Positions 15,513 to 23,062 of a DNA stretch of 24,942 nt are shown here, one piece after another; the first letter of the stretch is position 1, and the number at the start of each line of letters is the position of its first letter. The stretch lies in the NCBI GenBank assembly GCA_012519525.1, contig JAAYQB010000025.1, forward strand, positions 1 to 24,942. Direction: 5' to 3'. The translations under genes and the position numbers were made by a program. Below the pieces are notes generated by a model that had not been told where the DNA came from, ran no database searches, and saw nothing but the letters and a program-made list of their open reading frames with translations. The stretch is from Bacteroidales bacterium (GTDB taxonomy: Bacteria > Bacteroidota > Bacteroidia > Bacteroidales > WCHB1-69).

Positions 15513-17261
15513 TTACTGCATTGTTATAATAAAAGGAATACGCGCTTGTATGCCATTTAAACGAGAAAGTGATTCAAAGTAGTCATAGTATTGATAAAAT
15601 TGTTGTGTTTTTTGCATATTTTTAGCAATCTTACTCTCTAAAAGTGTTGTCGTAAATTCTTCGAAGAAATTTTTGATAAAAGGTTTTTCAACAAGTGTAT
15701 AATTTTCAATCTTAGCTCTTTCAGCAGCAATACGTATTGCTAAGTCTAAGCCTCCAAGTGTATCGACTAATCCTATTTTCATTGCATCGGCTCCGGTCCA
15801 AACTCTGCCTTGAGCAATAGCATCTACCTCTTTTACTGTCATATTACGACCTTGTGAAACATGTTGTAAAAACACATCATATACATTTTCTACACTTTTT
15901 TGAATAACTAATTTTTCATAGTCAGACATAGGACGTGTTAGAGAAAGAGCATCTGCATGCATATTTGTTTTAACATTGTCGGTTGTAATCCCTAATTTAT
16001 TAGAAAGAAATTTTTCGATATTAGGTATCACACCAAAGACTCCAATCGAACCTGTTAATGTAGTCGGTTGTGCTACAATATAATCGGCTGCACATGAAAT
16101 ATAATATCCTCCCGATGCTGCATAATCTCCCATTGATACCACAATCGGCTTCTGATTTTTACATAGCATAACCTCACGCCATATAATGTCTGACATTAAA
16201 GCGCTACCTCCTCCGGAATTTACGCGTAATACTATGGCTTTTATCGTTTTGTTTTGTCTTGCTTTGCTTATCTCTTTAGCAATATTATAGCCGATAGTTT
16301 GATAATCTCCTTCTTTGTCCATTATATCGCCCGTTGCATAAATTACGGCAATCTGATTAGAAGAGCTTTTTTTAGCTTTCAACGATTTTGAATAATCGGA
16401 TAAACTAATTTTTTTAACATCCTTTGATTTCTCAACTTTAAGTTTCTTTTTCAATAGCAATTCATATTCATCACTGTAATACAATCCATCTATAAAATTT
16501 TCTGTTACAGCCATCGGTGTATTATAAAATAAAGTTAAACTATCGGCAGTAGCATTGATTTTATCTATTGTTATTTTTCTACTTTTTGCTATATCAGCAC
16601 AAACCCTTTCCCATGTGGAATTAATGTATGTTTGCATTTGCTCTCTATTCGCACTGCTCATTTTATCCAAAACAAAAGGCTCAATGGCACTTTTAAATTC
16701 ACCGTGTCGAATAATTTGAGGTTCTATTTCTAACTTTTGCAATAATTGTTTGAAAAATAATACTTCTGCCGATAATCCACTAAAAATAATACTTCCTTGA
16801 GGATGCAGAAAAACACTATCGCCGGCTGTCGCTAAATAATATGATTTTTGTGGCATCATTTCAGAATAGGCATAAACAAATTTGCCTGAAGTACGAAAAT
16901 CGATAAGGGCATTACGCAACTCCTCTATTGTAGCATAGGGTGCGAATATATTATTAATACACAAAGATATTCCTTTAATATTATCATCTGTTTTAGCACT
17001 TTCAATGGCAGTTAAAATCTGATTCAATCCTATTGTCTGACTGTTTGAATTATCAAACATTTTGTCAAAAGGATTATCCATTACCCGCTCAACAATAGCT
17101 CCATTTAAATTTAGCTCTAATAACGAATTAGGACTCACAGTAGTTGTAGAAGTTGAAGACAAAGAGGCTATTCCTACAAATAAAAAAGTAAAGAAAAGCA
17201 ATGTCCATAACAATAAAATTCCAACCATAGTGGCTAGAACCGATTTAAAAAAACTTTTCAT
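15513..17261 (-). CDS. sppA: Signal peptide peptidase SppA, 67K long type
   Basis: This 582-residue inner-membrane serine protease of family S49 cleaves remnant signal peptides and other peptides in the membrane. An N-terminal membrane anchor (about 8-34) precedes two tandem S49 domains, as in the long E. coli-type enzyme. The catalytic lysine lies in the first domain in GEFKSAIEPF (K190, equal to E. coli Lys209). The nucleophile lies in the second domain in GDYAASGGYY (S383, equal to Ser409), preceded by the LRVNSGGGSALMSD glycine-rich turn. Both catalytic residues are intact and the length is normal for the family. It starts 18 bases after the second of two paralogous secreted proteins and abuts the downstream membrane protein gene. 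Confidence 0.96.
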   Translation of the reverse strand: MKSFFKSVLATMVGILLLWTLLFFTFLFVGIASLSSTSTTTVSPNSLLELNLNGAIVERVMDNPFDKMFDNSNSQTIGLNQILTAIESAKTDDNIKGISLCINNIFAPYATIEELRNALIDFRTSGKFVYAYSEMMPQKSYYLATAGDSVFLHPQGSIIFSGLSAEVLFFKQLLQKLEIEPQIIRHGEFKSAIEPFVLDKMSSANREQMQTYINSTWERVCADIAKSRKITIDKINATADSLTLFYNTPMAVTENFIDGLYYSDEYELLLKKKLKVEKSKDVKKISLSDYSKSLKAKKSSSNQIAVIYATGDIMDKEGDYQTIGYNIAKEISKARQNKTIKAIVLRVNSGGGSALMSDIIWREVMLCKNQKPIVVSMGDYAASGGYYISCAADYIVAQPTTLTGSIGVFGVIPNIEKFLSNKLGITTDNVKTNMHADALSLTRPMSDYEKLVIQKSVENVYDVFLQHVSQGRNMTVKEVDAIAQGRVWTGADAMKIGLVDTLGGLDLAIRIAAERAKIENYTLVEKPFIKNFFEEFTTTLLESKIAKNMQKTQQFYQYYDYFESLSRLNGIQARIPFIITMQ

Positions 17262-17279
17262 TGTAAAATAAATTTATAA

Positions 17280-17990
17280 TTATTGAAATTCTCTATAATG
17301 TACAAAATTGAAATTGAACCTCATCGTTAACATATGGTGGTGTTGAGAAGTCCAGGGTAGTGTCATTTCCGAATCTTTATCTATCTCTTTTAATTCATTA
17401 CGATACATGAAAAGTTTTATACTGTAACCATAAGTAATCGTAAAAGTAAAAGGTACTTTTTCTTCTGTTCTGTCGGCATATTTCACTGGGAATGAAAGAC
17501 CTATTTCGGGACGCAAATAAATATTAGACATAAATTCGCCTTTTTTTGTATTGTAATCGCTAGGATCCATATACACATTTTTATCCTTTGCCGTGGCAAA
17601 ATGAATAGCCACGCCATAAATAAAGGGATTTAAATCGGTCGTTCCAATATAGCTACAATGAAATGTTCCGACAATATTATGAATAAAAGCTGATTCGTGA
17701 GGTTCACCTAATTTATCAATCATCAGTCCTAACTGATAAGCTACAGTTTGTTGCATAAAACGATTCCCAATTCCAAAATACTGAGTTGATACGTAACCAA
17801 CTCCTAAAAAAGGTGTTTTATAAGCATCGTAAGCTAATTGTCCTGTTAATCCATGACGAATAAGTGCAAAACTTTTTCCTGTTTTTGAATAATTATTTTT
17901 AAATCCCGTACGATTTATTTGCGCATTTGCGGTATAACAAAAAATAATTACTAAAATAAAAATTAAAAATTTGTTTTTATATAAACTCAT
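17280..17990 (-). CDS. Secreted protein of unknown function, paralogue B (probable outer-membrane beta-barrel)
   Basis: The 236-residue protein has a signal peptide (hydrophobic core FLIFILVIIFCYTANAQ, cleavage near residue 23). The mature part alternates polar and hydrophobic residues as in small outer-membrane barrels, for example YLRPEIGLSFPVKYA, FTFTITYGYSIKLFMY and MLTMRFNFNFVHY. It shares an ordered set of motifs with the upstream gene: NRTG after the signal peptide, PFLGVGY, LNPFIYG, MSNIYLRPEIGLSFP, TYGYSI and TSQHHHM near the C-terminus. The two are therefore tandem duplicates. I know no family for them. It lies 16 bases after paralogue A and 18 bases before sppA, in one probable transcript. 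Confidence 0.82.
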   Translation of the reverse strand: MSLYKNKFLIFILVIIFCYTANAQINRTGFKNNYSKTGKSFALIRHGLTGQLAYDAYKTPFLGVGYVSTQYFGIGNRFMQQTVAYQLGLMIDKLGEPHESAFIHNIVGTFHCSYIGTTDLNPFIYGVAIHFATAKDKNVYMDPSDYNTKKGEFMSNIYLRPEIGLSFPVKYADRTEEKVPFTFTITYGYSIKLFMYRNELKEIDKDSEMTLPWTSQHHHMLTMRFNFNFVHYREFQ

Positions 17991-18006
17991 TATTAAAAAA
18001 TTTTAT

Positions 18007-18729
18007 TTAAAAATATGCTCGTGCTTTTTTGGATACAACACGGAAATTTACCCTTAAAATAATCATGTGGTGTGATTTAGAAGTATATGGCATTAATGTT
18101 TTATCTATATTTTCATTGTTTGCAATATCTTCTTTATATTTTTTTATCTCATTTCTATCCCAAAAATTCTGAATATTATATCCATACGTAATCAGACAAG
18201 AGGTTACTTTTTTATCGTGCCTTAAAGGTAAAGAAAAACCTATTTCGGGACGAATATAAAAGTTGGACATTAAGTTACCGGGATATTCGTTAGTCCGTAA
18301 ATTGTCGTATACTTCGTCTTTATCGGTAACAGCCATATAATGCAAACTCAATCCATAAGTAAAGGGATTCAAATCAAGTCTACTGATATAATTGCTATGT
18401 ACAGAAAGTACAATATTATGAGAAGGGATAGCTTGTTTTAAATGATAACCAATACTGTATGAAATACCCGCTTGTATAAAACGACTATCTCTCTTTCCCA
18501 ATTTCATACCACCATAACCTAAACCAAAAAAAGGCATGGTTTGAGCATCGAAAGCAGTAGATAACCTTATGACATGAAAAATATCAGAATAATCTCTTGC
18601 GGATGATGAATAAGATCTTACAAGTCCTGTTCTATTTCTTTGCGATACCACATTTGACAACAACGATACAAATACTATAATTAAAACAAAATGAAACGGT
18701 ATCTTCTTTATATTGTATAATTTACACAT
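18007..18729 (-). CDS. Secreted protein of unknown function, paralogue A (probable outer-membrane beta-barrel)
   Basis: The 240-residue first gene of the sppA cluster has an N-terminal signal peptide (hydrophobic FHFVLIIVFVSLLSNVVS, cleavage near residue 29). The mature protein begins RNRTGLVRSY and carries the same landmarks as paralogue B: PFFGLGYGG, LDLNPFTYGLSLHY, LMSNFYIRPEIGFSLPL, TYGYNI and TSKSHHMIILRVNF. Alternating hydrophobic strands and an aromatic C-terminal residue suggest an outer-membrane barrel of about eight strands, but this is inference. Divergence from paralogue B is considerable outside the motifs, so the duplication is not recent. A putative -7 box lies 50 bases upstream. 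Confidence 0.82.
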   Translation of the reverse strand: MCKLYNIKKIPFHFVLIIVFVSLLSNVVSQRNRTGLVRSYSSSARDYSDIFHVIRLSTAFDAQTMPFFGLGYGGMKLGKRDSRFIQAGISYSIGYHLKQAIPSHNIVLSVHSNYISRLDLNPFTYGLSLHYMAVTDKDEVYDNLRTNEYPGNLMSNFYIRPEIGFSLPLRHDKKVTSCLITYGYNIQNFWDRNEIKKYKEDIANNENIDKTLMPYTSKSHHMIILRVNFRVVSKKARAYF

Positions 18730-18778
18730 TATTAATTGTTCTTTTTTGATGATTTTAGTCTAAAATAATTTTTTTATG

Positions 18779-18786
18779 CAAAAATA
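18779..18786 (-). promoter_or_regulatory. Putative -7 box (TATTTTTG) of the sppA cluster
   Basis: Read on the minus strand, TATTTTTG matches TAnnTTTG and lies 49 bases before the ATG of paralogue A. No TTG element is found at the standard 19-20 base spacing (the nearest is 15 bases away), which could mean a weak or activated promoter. Confidence 0.45.
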
Positions 18787-18803
18787 GAAAAAAAATATAT
18801 ACA

Positions 18804-18815
18804 AAAATGCATTTT
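18804..18815. promoter_or_regulatory. Perfect 12-base palindrome, candidate operator between divergent promoters
   Basis: AAAATGCATTTT is a perfect palindrome. It lies 17 bases from the -7 box of the minus-strand sppA cluster and 16 bases from the -7 box of the plus-strand merR gene, so it is centred between them. MerR-family proteins bind dyad-symmetric sites in promoters and often act on their own divergent region. Binding by the adjacent regulator is inference. Confidence 0.4.
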
Positions 18816-18831
18816 ATAAGGTTTATTTTTT

Positions 18832-18839
18832 TATCTTTG
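18832..18839 (+). promoter_or_regulatory. Putative -7 box (TATCTTTG) of the merR-MBL-folE run
   Basis: TATCTTTG fits TAnnTTTG and lies 87 bases before the merR start codon. No TTG -33 element is seen at the usual distance. The implied leader is about 80 bases and very A/T-rich. Confidence 0.4.
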
Positions 18840-18926
18840 TTAAAAATTTAAAAAAACATTTTTATTTTTTAAGTGTTTCATAATCAATTTATTATTAATT
18901 TTCGTTATTGAATAACATTAAAAACA

Positions 18927-19262
18927 ATGTCTTATAAGGAAAAAAATAGAGAAAAAACTTATTATAGTATTGGAGAAGTAGCGAAAATGTTTAACGTTAA
19001 TACATCATTAATTCGATTTTGGGAAAAAGAATTTGATGTTTTAAAACCGTTTAAAAACAAAAAAGGGAATCGCTATTTTACTGCTGAAGACATAAAAATT
19101 CTCAACACTATATTTTATCTTGTCAAAGAAAAAGGATATACGTTACAAGGAGCAAAAGAAAAACTGACGAATAATAAAAACAAAGCAGAAGCAAATGCCG
19201 AAATTCATCAGTCCTTAAACAAAATAAAACAATTTTTATTAGACATTAAATCCGATTTATAA
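18927..19262 (+). CDS. MerR-family transcriptional regulator
   Basis: The 111-residue protein is a MerR-type winged-helix regulator: YYSIGEVAKMFNVNTSLIRFWEKEF (about 12-36) forms the helix-turn-helix and first wing strand. GNRYFTAEDIKILNTIFYLV (62-81 region) and KGYTLQGAKEKL complete the DNA-binding domain. The remaining C-terminal segment (about 98-111) is a short helix with no metal-binding cysteines and no ligand domain, so it is the compact form common in Bacteroidota. An effector cannot be predicted. It starts a plus-strand run with the MBL hydrolase 11 bases downstream, and faces the sppA cluster across a shared 197-base promoter region. Confidence 0.92.
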   Translation: MSYKEKNREKTYYSIGEVAKMFNVNTSLIRFWEKEFDVLKPFKNKKGNRYFTAEDIKILNTIFYLVKEKGYTLQGAKEKLTNNKNKAEANAEIHQSLNKIKQFLLDIKSDL

Positions 19263-19273
19263 ACTATTTTTTT

Positions 19274-19909
19274 ATGGAAATCATCACCATTCCTTTCAAT
19301 CATTTTTTAGTCAACACTTATCTATTAGTTGCTGATAATAATGAAACTATGCTTATAGACCCGGCTTGTGCCAATGCGTCGGAAGAAGATAAATTGAAAA
19401 GCATTGTTGCCGAGCATCAACTCATAATTCGGTATATTTTATTTACGCACACACATATTGACCATATTGCCGGTGCTGAATTTGCAAAAAAAACATTTCC
19501 CGAAGCCCAACTCTTAATGCACAAAGATGCCGAACAGCTTTATCAACACGCCGATAATTTTTCGACAGTAATGGGTTTTAATGAACAAAACCTACCCGCT
19601 GTAGACGGATATATAGAAGACAATCAAGAAATTAAATTGGGAAACGAAAACATAAAAATAATACATACCCCCGGACATGCCAATGGAAGCATTTGCATTT
19701 ATCATCAAAAAAATAAATTTGTAGTAGTCGGCGACGTGTTATTCAATAATAGTATTGGAAGAACAGATTTACCCGGCGGTTCATACGATACGTTAATAAA
19801 TAGTATAAAAACAAAACTATTAACCTTAGCACCTGAAACAAAAGTATTTCCGGGACATGGCGATATGACTACTATTGAATATGAAATTGAAAATAATCCA
19901 TTTTTATAA
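19274..19909 (+). CDS. MBL-fold metallo-hydrolase, glyoxalase II-like
   Basis: The 211-residue cytosolic protein has the full metallo-beta-lactamase metal-binding set. THTHIDH gives H59, H61, D63 and H64. HTPGH gives H135, GDVLF gives D154, and FPGHGD gives H195. The segment SIGRTDLPGGSYDTL resembles the YcbL/glyoxalase II-like subgroup, which hydrolyses thioesters such as S-lactoylglutathione or other small substrates. The protein lacks the extra C-terminal helical domain of classical GloB, so a general thioesterase-like role is safer than a glyoxalase call. It is sandwiched between merR and folE with 11-base gaps on both sides and is almost certainly cotranscribed. Confidence 0.92.
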   Translation: MEIITIPFNHFLVNTYLLVADNNETMLIDPACANASEEDKLKSIVAEHQLIIRYILFTHTHIDHIAGAEFAKKTFPEAQLLMHKDAEQLYQHADNFSTVMGFNEQNLPAVDGYIEDNQEIKLGNENIKIIHTPGHANGSICIYHQKNKFVVVGDVLFNNSIGRTDLPGGSYDTLINSIKTKLLTLAPETKVFPGHGDMTTIEYEIENNPFL

Positions 19910-19920
19910 ATTAACTAATT

Positions 19921-20538
19921 ATGTCGGATTTTTGCGAAGGATATAAAAGAAATGATAATTATAACGAAAAACTTACAGAAGAACTACAAAAACATTATCT
20001 GGCTATTTTACAATTATTAGGAGAAGACATAGAAAGAGAAGGACTCATAAAAACACCCGAAAGAGTAGCCAAAGCCATGCAGTTTTTTACACAAGGCTAT
20101 TACACCGACCCGCCTGCTATTTTGCGTTCAGCTATGTTTAAGCAAGACTATAAAGAAATGGTAATAGTAAAAGATATAGAAATTTATTCTTTGTGTGAAC
20201 ACCATATACTGCCTTTTTTTGGGAAAGCACATATCGCTTATATCCCCGACGGATATATTGTCGGTCTAAGTAAAATAGCAAGAGTAGTAGATGCTTATGC
20301 AAGACGACTGCAAGTGCAAGAACAACTGACAACACAAATAAAAAATTGCATTCAAGAAACATTAAATCCTTTAGGAGTAGCTGTTGTAATCGAAACCCAA
20401 CATTTGTGTATGTCAATGAGAGGAGTGCAAAAACAAAATTCCGTTACTACCACTTCCGATTTCACAGGAGCTTTTCTAAAACAATACAATACTCGTCAAG
20501 AGTTTTTACGCATTATAGGAACTAATTTACATCAATAA
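19921..20538 (+). CDS. folE: GTP cyclohydrolase I
   Basis: The 205-residue enzyme converts GTP to 7,8-dihydroneopterin triphosphate, the first step of tetrahydrofolate (and some pterin) synthesis. It works as a zinc-dependent homodecamer in the cytosol. Zinc ligands are present: C92 and H95 in SLCEHH, and C163 in QHLCMSMRG. The catalytic histidines H94 and H161 are also there. Other conserved parts are TPERVAKAM, VGLSKIARVVDAYARRLQVQE and QNSVTTTSDFTGAF. The conserved cysteine and full metal set place it in the type IA (FolE1) class. It is the last gene of the merR run. Length is normal and no truncation is seen. Confidence 0.97.
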   Translation: MSDFCEGYKRNDNYNEKLTEELQKHYLAILQLLGEDIEREGLIKTPERVAKAMQFFTQGYYTDPPAILRSAMFKQDYKEMVIVKDIEIYSLCEHHILPFFGKAHIAYIPDGYIVGLSKIARVVDAYARRLQVQEQLTTQIKNCIQETLNPLGVAVVIETQHLCMSMRGVQKQNSVTTTSDFTGAFLKQYNTRQEFLRIIGTNLHQ

Positions 20539-20591
20539 TATGGGTAATTACCATTGGCAGTATCCCAAAATCTTATGAACATAAATTACAA

Positions 20592-20631
20592 AAATAAAAA
20601 AAAGAGACTGCCTTTTTTTAGACAGCCTCTT
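20592..20631 (-). terminator. Rho-independent terminator of the exbB-exbD cluster
   Basis: In the minus-strand RNA, AAGAGGCUGUCU (20631-20620) pairs along 12 positions with AGGCAGUCUCUU (20613-20602) around an A6 loop, including two G-U wobbles. A U-rich tract follows (20601-20592). On the plus strand the same two positions are A-C mismatches and no U-run follows. The site therefore serves transcripts ending at exbD (stop at 20654), 22 bases upstream. Confidence 0.85.
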
Positions 20632-20653
20632 AAAATATCTTAATTTATTAATA

Positions 20654-21127
20654 TTATTTTCGTACTTCCTTTTTACGTGCAGTGTAATTTACCTTAAAAG
20701 CACTTGCTTTACGTAATTCCTGTTTTACATCAGTAACGATTCCCATTTTTACGTTTTCATCAACTTTAAGCGACCAAGTAATCATCGTTCTATCAACATC
20801 ATTACGACGTTGTTTTTCTACTTCCACAAATTCTATTATATCAGAAGGTTCGGCAAATTGATCGTTGAGTTGGATACGAGGTTCCGGTCCTAATTTTCCG
20901 ATATAATTTTGATTCGGTTTTCCTATATTAATACTCGAAACCAATGCTTTTTTCTCTAATTTTTGCACTTCCATTGCTTGAGGTATTTTAATAATAACAA
21001 ACAACGAAGTTTCTCTCATGGTCGATATTACCATAAAGAAAAACAAAAACATAAAAATAATATCCGACATTGAAGACATATTCAATTCGGGCAATCCTGC
21101 TTTACCTTCTTTTTTAAATCTAGCCAT
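20654..21127 (-). CDS. exbD: ExbD/TolR-family biopolymer transport protein (second copy)
   Basis: The 157-residue protein has a short cytoplasmic N-terminus, one membrane helix (about 21-40, SDIIFMFLFFFMVISTM) and a periplasmic domain. D22 in MSSMSDII corresponds to the proton-carrying aspartate of ExbD/TolR/MotB. The periplasmic part contains IIKIPQAMEVQKLEKKALV and TWSLKVDENVKMGIVTDVKQELRKA, which match the ExbD core fold. It acts with the ExbB channel to convert the proton gradient into motion of a periplasmic partner. It is the last gene of the cluster, two bases after the other exbD, and is followed by the terminator. It differs clearly from the first copy (shorter, basic C-terminus), so the two may form a heteromeric pair. 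Confidence 0.93.
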   Translation of the reverse strand: MARFKKEGKAGLPELNMSSMSDIIFMFLFFFMVISTMRETSLFVIIKIPQAMEVQKLEKKALVSSINIGKPNQNYIGKLGPEPRIQLNDQFAEPSDIIEFVEVEKQRRNDVDRTMITWSLKVDENVKMGIVTDVKQELRKASAFKVNYTARKKEVRK

Positions 21128-21129
21128 AA

Positions 21130-21708
21130 TTATTTACTTCCTCCATAATTTGATGGTTCTGCTTCAGAAATACTCATAGGATAAATTTTTTGCACTCCTT
21201 TTTTCTGTTCTTCCGATAAGTTATCAAAAGATTTTCCAAAACGCTGTTGTGAATATTCGTTTCTAAGCTCATTAAAAGCCATTGTCAGCTGGTCTTGAAC
21301 AGCCACATAGATGGAATATGAAGTACTTCGGTCGTTTTGCAACGACACCACCCCTTTCGACACCATGACGTTCTCACCCAATTCTTCTATGTATTTTGAC
21401 GTTTTTTCCGAAAGATTAGGGTTGGCAGTCGGATTGGTTATGAAATTTTTCGTTATTTCTTTCAACTGATTTACATCATACAACACCTCTTCGTTCACTA
21501 ATAATTGATCGTGCATATTGACCAAAATACGCAAAACATTTCTCCGATTCACATCAGGTATTTTAGCATCTTTCGATACAGGCGGCGGTAGTCTTCTTTG
21601 AATACCTTTGTCCGTATTAATAGAAGACGTCAATAAGAAAAATGTCAACAGCAAAAAAGAAATATCTGACATTGAACCGGTATTTAAACCTGGCATTTTT
21701 CTTGACAT
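21130..21708 (-). CDS. exbD: ExbD/TolR-family biopolymer transport protein (first copy)
   Basis: The 192-residue protein has a single membrane helix (about 14-32, SDISFLLLTFFLLTSSI). D15 in GSMSDISF is the candidate proton-carrying aspartate. The periplasmic domain includes RRLPPPVSKDAKIPDVNRRN and VLRILVNMHDQLLVNEEVL, typical ExbD beta-strands. It is followed by a longer insertion (about 85-125) than in the second copy, and by VSLQNDRSTSYSIYVAVQDQ. The protein should pair with ExbB in the inner membrane. It starts six bases after the four-helix membrane protein, so all four genes of the cluster are probably translated from one message. Confidence 0.93.
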   Translation of the reverse strand: MSRKMPGLNTGSMSDISFLLLTFFLLTSSINTDKGIQRRLPPPVSKDAKIPDVNRRNVLRILVNMHDQLLVNEEVLYDVNQLKEITKNFITNPTANPNLSEKTSKYIEELGENVMVSKGVVSLQNDRSTSYSIYVAVQDQLTMAFNELRNEYSQQRFGKSFDNLSEEQKKGVQKIYPMSISEAEPSNYGGSK

Positions 21709-21714
21709 AATAAT

Positions 21715-22137
21715 TTATTTTTTAATTTTTAAATAAATAACTGAGCCTAATAAAGCAGCAACAACACCAAGGAAAACGAAATAAACTACATTTATCGAAG
21801 TGCCTATCCATTTGTAAACGGAAGAAGTTACCTCAAGACGTATTGCTACATCGCTTAAATCGGAAGGTGCTATAATATAGGCTATAATAACAACAACAGC
21901 AGCTATACCTAATAATAGTAATGTTTTAAGTATTTGCTTTTTGCTAGAAAACACTTCTATAATAGCAAAAAACACCAAAACAAGAACTACTGCTATAATC
22001 ATAGCATAGAGTATATAAAAACTCCAGTTCATTGCCGACTCATTATCTAACATATTATAAATTAATGCCGCTAATGTTGCTGCAATTGATACAACTATCA
22101 ATGTTATATTTGTGATTTTTTTAATTAAAGTATCCAT
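21715..22137 (-). CDS. Small four-helix membrane protein of the exb cluster
   Basis: The 140-residue protein is almost entirely hydrophobic, with four predicted membrane helices at about 8-28, 40-62, 72-91 and 113-136. The termini are short and lysine-rich (MDTLIKKI; YLKIKK), placing both ends in the cytoplasm by the positive-inside rule. I do not recognise a named family. Its place between exbB and the two exbD genes, with short gaps, suggests an accessory subunit of the proton-channel complex. Similar small membrane proteins occur at this position in other Bacteroidota exb clusters. No catalytic motif is visible. Confidence 0.85.
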   Translation of the reverse strand: MDTLIKKITNITLIVVSIAATLAALIYNMLDNESAMNWSFYILYAMIIAVVLVLVFFAIIEVFSSKKQILKTLLLLGIAAVVVIIAYIIAPSDLSDVAIRLEVTSSVYKWIGTSINVVYFVFLGVVAALLGSVIYLKIKK

Positions 22138-22173
22138 CGTTATATTTTTTATAATGTTAAAAAATGAGAAAAA

Positions 22174-22992
22174 TTATTTTCTGTATTTTACAACAATATC
22201 CATATAACTAATGGTTGCATCTTCCATTGTATTAGTAAGACTATCTATTTTAGCTATTAAATAAGAGTAAAATACTTGAAGTATAAGAGCTACTATTAAT
22301 CCGAAAACGGTTGTAATAAGCGCTACTTTCATACCGCCGGCAACAATGGTAGGAGAAATATCACCTGCTCTTTCGATATCGTCAAAAGCTTGTACCATAC
22401 CTACTACCGTTCCTAAGAAACCCAATGAAGGAGCAACCGCTATACAGAATCCTATCCATGACATATTGGTTTCTAAACGTGCAACTTGAACTCCGCCATA
22501 AGACACGACAGCTTTTTCAATTTCTTCCATTCCTTCATCGTATCTGTCTAAACCTTGGTAAAATACACTGGCTACAGGTCCTCTGGTGTTACGGCAAATT
22601 TCTTTTGCTTTTTCAACATCTCCGTTTTTAAGTGCTTCTTCTAAGTTCATTAATAATTTAGTGGTGTTGGTAGTAGAAAGATTCAAATAAATGATTCTTT
22701 CCATAACGAAAGCTAAACCTAAAATCAAAACAATAAGGATGGGGGTCATCCATGGTGGACCTCCTTCGATAAATTTATCTTTCAACACTTGATTAAAAGA
22801 TTTTTGTACAACTACTTCTTCTTCCTGTTCTTGAACATCTGCTGCAACAGCTTCATCCGTTGCTTGGGTGGCTTCGGCAGCTTCCGTTACGTTTTCTTCT
22901 TTCGTTTGCTTTTCGTCTTGTGCATAAACTACACCGCTTAATCCGAAAGTCATTAAACCTGCAATTGCTAATAAGGCAACTAATTTTTTCAT
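22174..22992 (-). CDS. exbB: ExbB/TolQ/MotA-family proton channel with N-terminal extension
   Basis: The 272-residue protein has the MotA/TolQ/ExbB core: a membrane helix at about 80-97 (TPILIVLILGLAFVMERIIY), a cytoplasmic loop, and a helix pair with GFLGTVVGMVQAFDDIE (about 191-207) and ALITTVFGLIVALILQVFY (about 224-242). Before this lies an extension that starts like a cleavable signal peptide (MKKLVALLAIAGLMTFGLSG, ending VYAQ) and continues with a Glu/Ala-rich stretch (26-62). The frame is open 19 codons further upstream to 23049, but that part is Asn/Lys-rich and lies in A/T-rich leader. The ATG at 22992 begins a normal MKK signal sequence. It is the first gene of the exb cluster, 70 bases downstream of tRNA-Ser. 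Confidence 0.93.
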   Translation of the reverse strand: MKKLVALLAIAGLMTFGLSGVVYAQDEKQTKEENVTEAAEATQATDEAVAADVQEQEEEVVVQKSFNQVLKDKFIEGGPPWMTPILIVLILGLAFVMERIIYLNLSTTNTTKLLMNLEEALKNGDVEKAKEICRNTRGPVASVFYQGLDRYDEGMEEIEKAVVSYGGVQVARLETNMSWIGFCIAVAPSLGFLGTVVGMVQAFDDIERAGDISPTIVAGGMKVALITTVFGLIVALILQVFYSYLIAKIDSLTNTMEDATISYMDIVVKYRK

Positions 22993-23062
22993 ACTGATGT
23001 TTTTTAAATAAATATTATTTTTATTTTTAAATTTTAAATTGTTTAACACTTTAAATGTTTTG

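Noticed and set aside
20138..20416. Minus-strand reading frame of 92 codons inside folE
   Set aside because: It is fully inside a well-supported folE gene and has low-complexity leucine runs with no recognisable motif.
22993..23049. Longer N-terminus for ExbB starting at 23049
   Set aside because: The extra 19 residues are Asn/Lys/Leu-rich and come from A/T-rich leader. The ATG at 22992 begins a standard MKK signal sequence.
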